This document shows positions 14,800-16,323 of a stretch of DNA of 16,323 bases, one piece after another. Under the pieces are notes generated by a model. That model was given only the letters and a program-made list of their open reading frames with translations. It did no database searches and had not been told where the DNA came from. A program made the translations under genes and the position numbers. Within the stretch, counting starts at the first letter, position 1. Every line of letters starts with the position of its first letter. The stretch comes from Planctomycetaceae bacterium (GTDB taxonomy: Bacteria; Planctomycetota; Planctomycetia; Planctomycetales; Planctomycetaceae): assembly GCA_003445035.1 (NCBI GenBank), contig DLVV01000138.1, forward strand, positions 1 to 16,323, written 5' to 3'.

Positions 14800-16323
14800 A
14801 TGGACCGTTGGTGGGCGTTGGCCTGTGTTCCGGCTCTGTGGCTGGTACTGGCCGTGGCCGGGTGCAGTGACACCGATCCGATGATCAAGCTCCGCCGGGC
14901 CGGAGCGGTGATTGAGCATGATGACGAACGGGTGAAGGTCGAGCGGGTGGTGTTGTCTCAATCGGCGACCCCCGATCAGCTGGACGAACAGTTGAAAGAC
15001 CTGGCCCGTGTGCCGCGCGTCCTGATGCTGGACCTTTCGGGGACCCAAGTCCAGGACGAGCAGGTCAAGCAACTTGCCGCACTCGATGAACTCCAGACGC
15101 TGGATCTTTCGGATACCGCCGTCACCGACGAAGGACTCAAGGTCCTGGCCAGCCTGACCAGCCTCCGCAAGCTGACACTCTCCAACACCCGGGTCACCGA
15201 CGGTGGTCTTTCCGAGCACATTCCCGAATTCCCTGCGCTGGAAACGCTGGAAATTTCTCGATTGAAGGAGCCCCAGCGAGAATCCGGGGTGGTCGAGGGG
15301 GGTGGAGTTCTCGAGAAGTTTTTCTCCGGAATCAAGCTGGGCATCGACCTGGCTGGTGGAGCGAACCTGATCCTGGAGGTGGATCAAGGGAAACTGGACG
15401 AGCAAGAAAAGAAACTGACGGCCGACGTGATGTCGCAAATGGCCACCTCGATCAACAAACGGGCCAATCCCGGTGGCAATAAGGAGCTGACCGTACGCCC
15501 ATTGGGGACGAATCGGATTGAGGTGATCATTCCCAAGGCGGACCCGCAGGTTGTTGAACAGACGAAGCGGATGATGACCCGACTGGGGAGTCTCGAGTTG
15601 GCGATCCTGGCCAACAGCCAGGATATGAAATTTCAGGACCTGGTCAGGCGAGCCCAGGAGTTGCCCGACGACAAGACACGGGTCATCACCGAAGTCGCCC
15701 AGCAGGACGGTTCCACACGCTCACGAGTGGATGGGGCATGGTTGCCCATTTCCGAGGACGGTCGGGATGTTCAGAATTCTACGAACCGGTTGGTGTTCAA
15801 GAAGCGGCCCAACCTGCAGGGGCAACCTGTCGATCACGTGCTCGTGTCCTACGAGGACGAAAACCTGCGGGTGACGGGTGAACATCTCAACAACGTCTAT
15901 CAGACCAACGACGAAAACGGTCGATTGGCCGTAGGCTTCCGTTTGAATTACGGGGGCGCCAACCGGTTTTCGGATCTGACCGGCCGCAACGAGCCCGACA
16001 GGGCCGCGGGATTTTATCGACACCTTGCGATCATTCTCGACGGCGAGGTGTTCTCGGCACCGACGCTCAACGAACGCATCAGTGACAGCGGACAGATCTC
16101 GGGTGATTTCACCCATGAGGAGATCAACGAACTGATCGGCGTGCTCAAGGCCGGGGCACTCGAAGTCCCTCTAAAGAAGGAGCCGGTCAGCGAACTGACG
16201 ATTTCTCCCACCCTGGGCAGCGATGTGCAGAAGAAGGGCGTGGCGGCCATCGGGATCGCATCGCTTGCGGTTGTCATCTTCATGATCGGTTATTACCGAT
16301 TCTCGGGCATCGTGGCCGTGGTT
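14800..16323 (+). CDS. secD: SecD-family protein translocase subunit with inserted leucine-rich-repeat domain (3' end outside window)
   Basis: 508 codons are visible, with no stop before the right edge. From residue 177 the protein is SecD: GIKLGIDLAGGANLILEVD (177-195) matches the start of the P1 periplasmic domain. Later come LAIILDGEVFSAPTLNERI (409-427), the ALEVPLKKEPVSELTISPTLG segment (454-474) that precedes helix 2, and the start of helix 2 (about 480-500). SecD and SecF use the proton gradient to finish protein export. Upstream is unusual. Residues 5-21 form a hydrophobic segment ending VAGC, a lipobox-like sequence with Cys22. Then come about 50 hydrophilic residues and a leucine-rich-repeat domain (about 72-153) before P1. 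Normally P1 follows the first membrane helix directly. ATG 14800 is chosen for its Shine-Dalgarno match; ATG 14773 would add NRR and a more basic start. SecF, or a fused SecF part, would lie beyond the edge. Confidence 0.88.
   Translation, partial: MDRWWALACVPALWLVLAVAGCSDTDPMIKLRRAGAVIEHDDERVKVERVVLSQSATPDQLDEQLKDLARVPRVLMLDLSGTQVQDEQVKQLAALDELQTLDLSDTAVTDEGLKVLASLTSLRKLTLSNTRVTDGGLSEHIPEFPALETLEISRLKEPQRESGVVEGGGVLEKFFSGIKLGIDLAGGANLILEVDQGKLDEQEKKLTADVMSQMATSINKRANPGGNKELTVRPLGTNRIEVIIPKADPQVVEQTKRMMTRLGSLELAILANSQDMKFQDLVRRAQELPDDKTRVITEVAQQDGSTRSRVDGAWLPISEDGRDVQNSTNRLVFKKRPNLQGQPVDHVLVSYEDENLRVTGEHLNNVYQTNDENGRLAVGFRLNYGGANRFSDLTGRNEPDRAAGFYRHLAIILDGEVFSAPTLNERISDSGQISGDFTHEEINELIGVLKAGALEVPLKKEPVSELTISPTLGSDVQKKGVAAIGIASLAVVIFMIGYYRFSGIVAVV
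15013..15258 (+). repeat. Leucine-rich repeats within secD
   Basis: Three full repeats of about 24 residues and the start of a fourth, each following LxLSxTxVxDxxLxxLxxLxxLxx. The repeats begin at LDLSGTQVQD, LDLSDTAVTD and LTLSNTRVTD, and the last unit begins LEIS. This is the TxVTDxGL subtype common in planctomycete exported proteins. Such domains usually bind other proteins; here the domain would face the periplasm in the same compartment as SecD P1. Confidence 0.85.

Overview
The window is high-GC bacterial chromosome, most likely from a member of the Planctomycetota. This is an inference from four things. An ECF sigma factor overlaps a membrane Ser/Thr kinase gene. A PQQ-like propeller protein opens with an FRG...GDG motif. 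The leucine-rich repeats are of the LxLSxTxVTDxGL type. Many start codons lack a Shine-Dalgarno sequence. I see no rRNA, tRNA, CRISPR array, insertion sequence or phage gene, and no gene-free stretch longer than about 175 bases.

Layout. Positions 1-755 (minus strand) hold a secreted serine esterase/peptidase of the alpha/beta-hydrolase fold, cut by the left edge. Positions 910-3313 (plus) hold an ECF sigma factor whose gene overlaps by 17 bases a Ser/Thr kinase with about six C-terminal membrane helices. Positions 3424-4518 (plus) hold a GT9 heptosyltransferase-type enzyme, and 4529-5968 (minus, convergent) an FGGY sugar kinase that most resembles sedoheptulokinase. Positions 6059-7336 (plus) hold a secreted PQQ-like beta-propeller protein, which converges on a minus-strand set: a divergent FabI-type reductase (10845-10003), a GT-C/ArnT-like membrane glycosyltransferase (10006-8231, GTGA overlap with the reductase) and a cytochrome c'-like protein (8161-7361). 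Positions 11018 to the right edge (plus) hold a type II secretion F-type membrane protein, tgt (GTGA overlap), yajC, a six-helix membrane protein I do not recognise, and secD, cut by the right edge.

How the genes work together. The right-hand block is the well-known tgt-yajC-secD order, queuosine tRNA modification followed by the Sec accessory complex, but it has three departures. YajC has a cleavable-looking signal peptide and a long acidic Ala/Ser/Pro linker. An unknown polytopic membrane protein lies between yajC and secD. SecD carries a leucine-rich-repeat domain inserted between its N-terminal hydrophobic segment, which ends in a lipobox-like VAGC, and its periplasmic P1 domain. Together these suggest a modified Sec accessory complex, and this is the most interesting part of the window. 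The left-hand sigma/kinase pair looks like a phosphorylation-controlled transcription switch: the sigma factor has a serine where most ECF factors have an acidic residue in region 2.2. The GT9 enzyme and the FGGY kinase may both serve heptose metabolism, but they are convergent and that link is inference.
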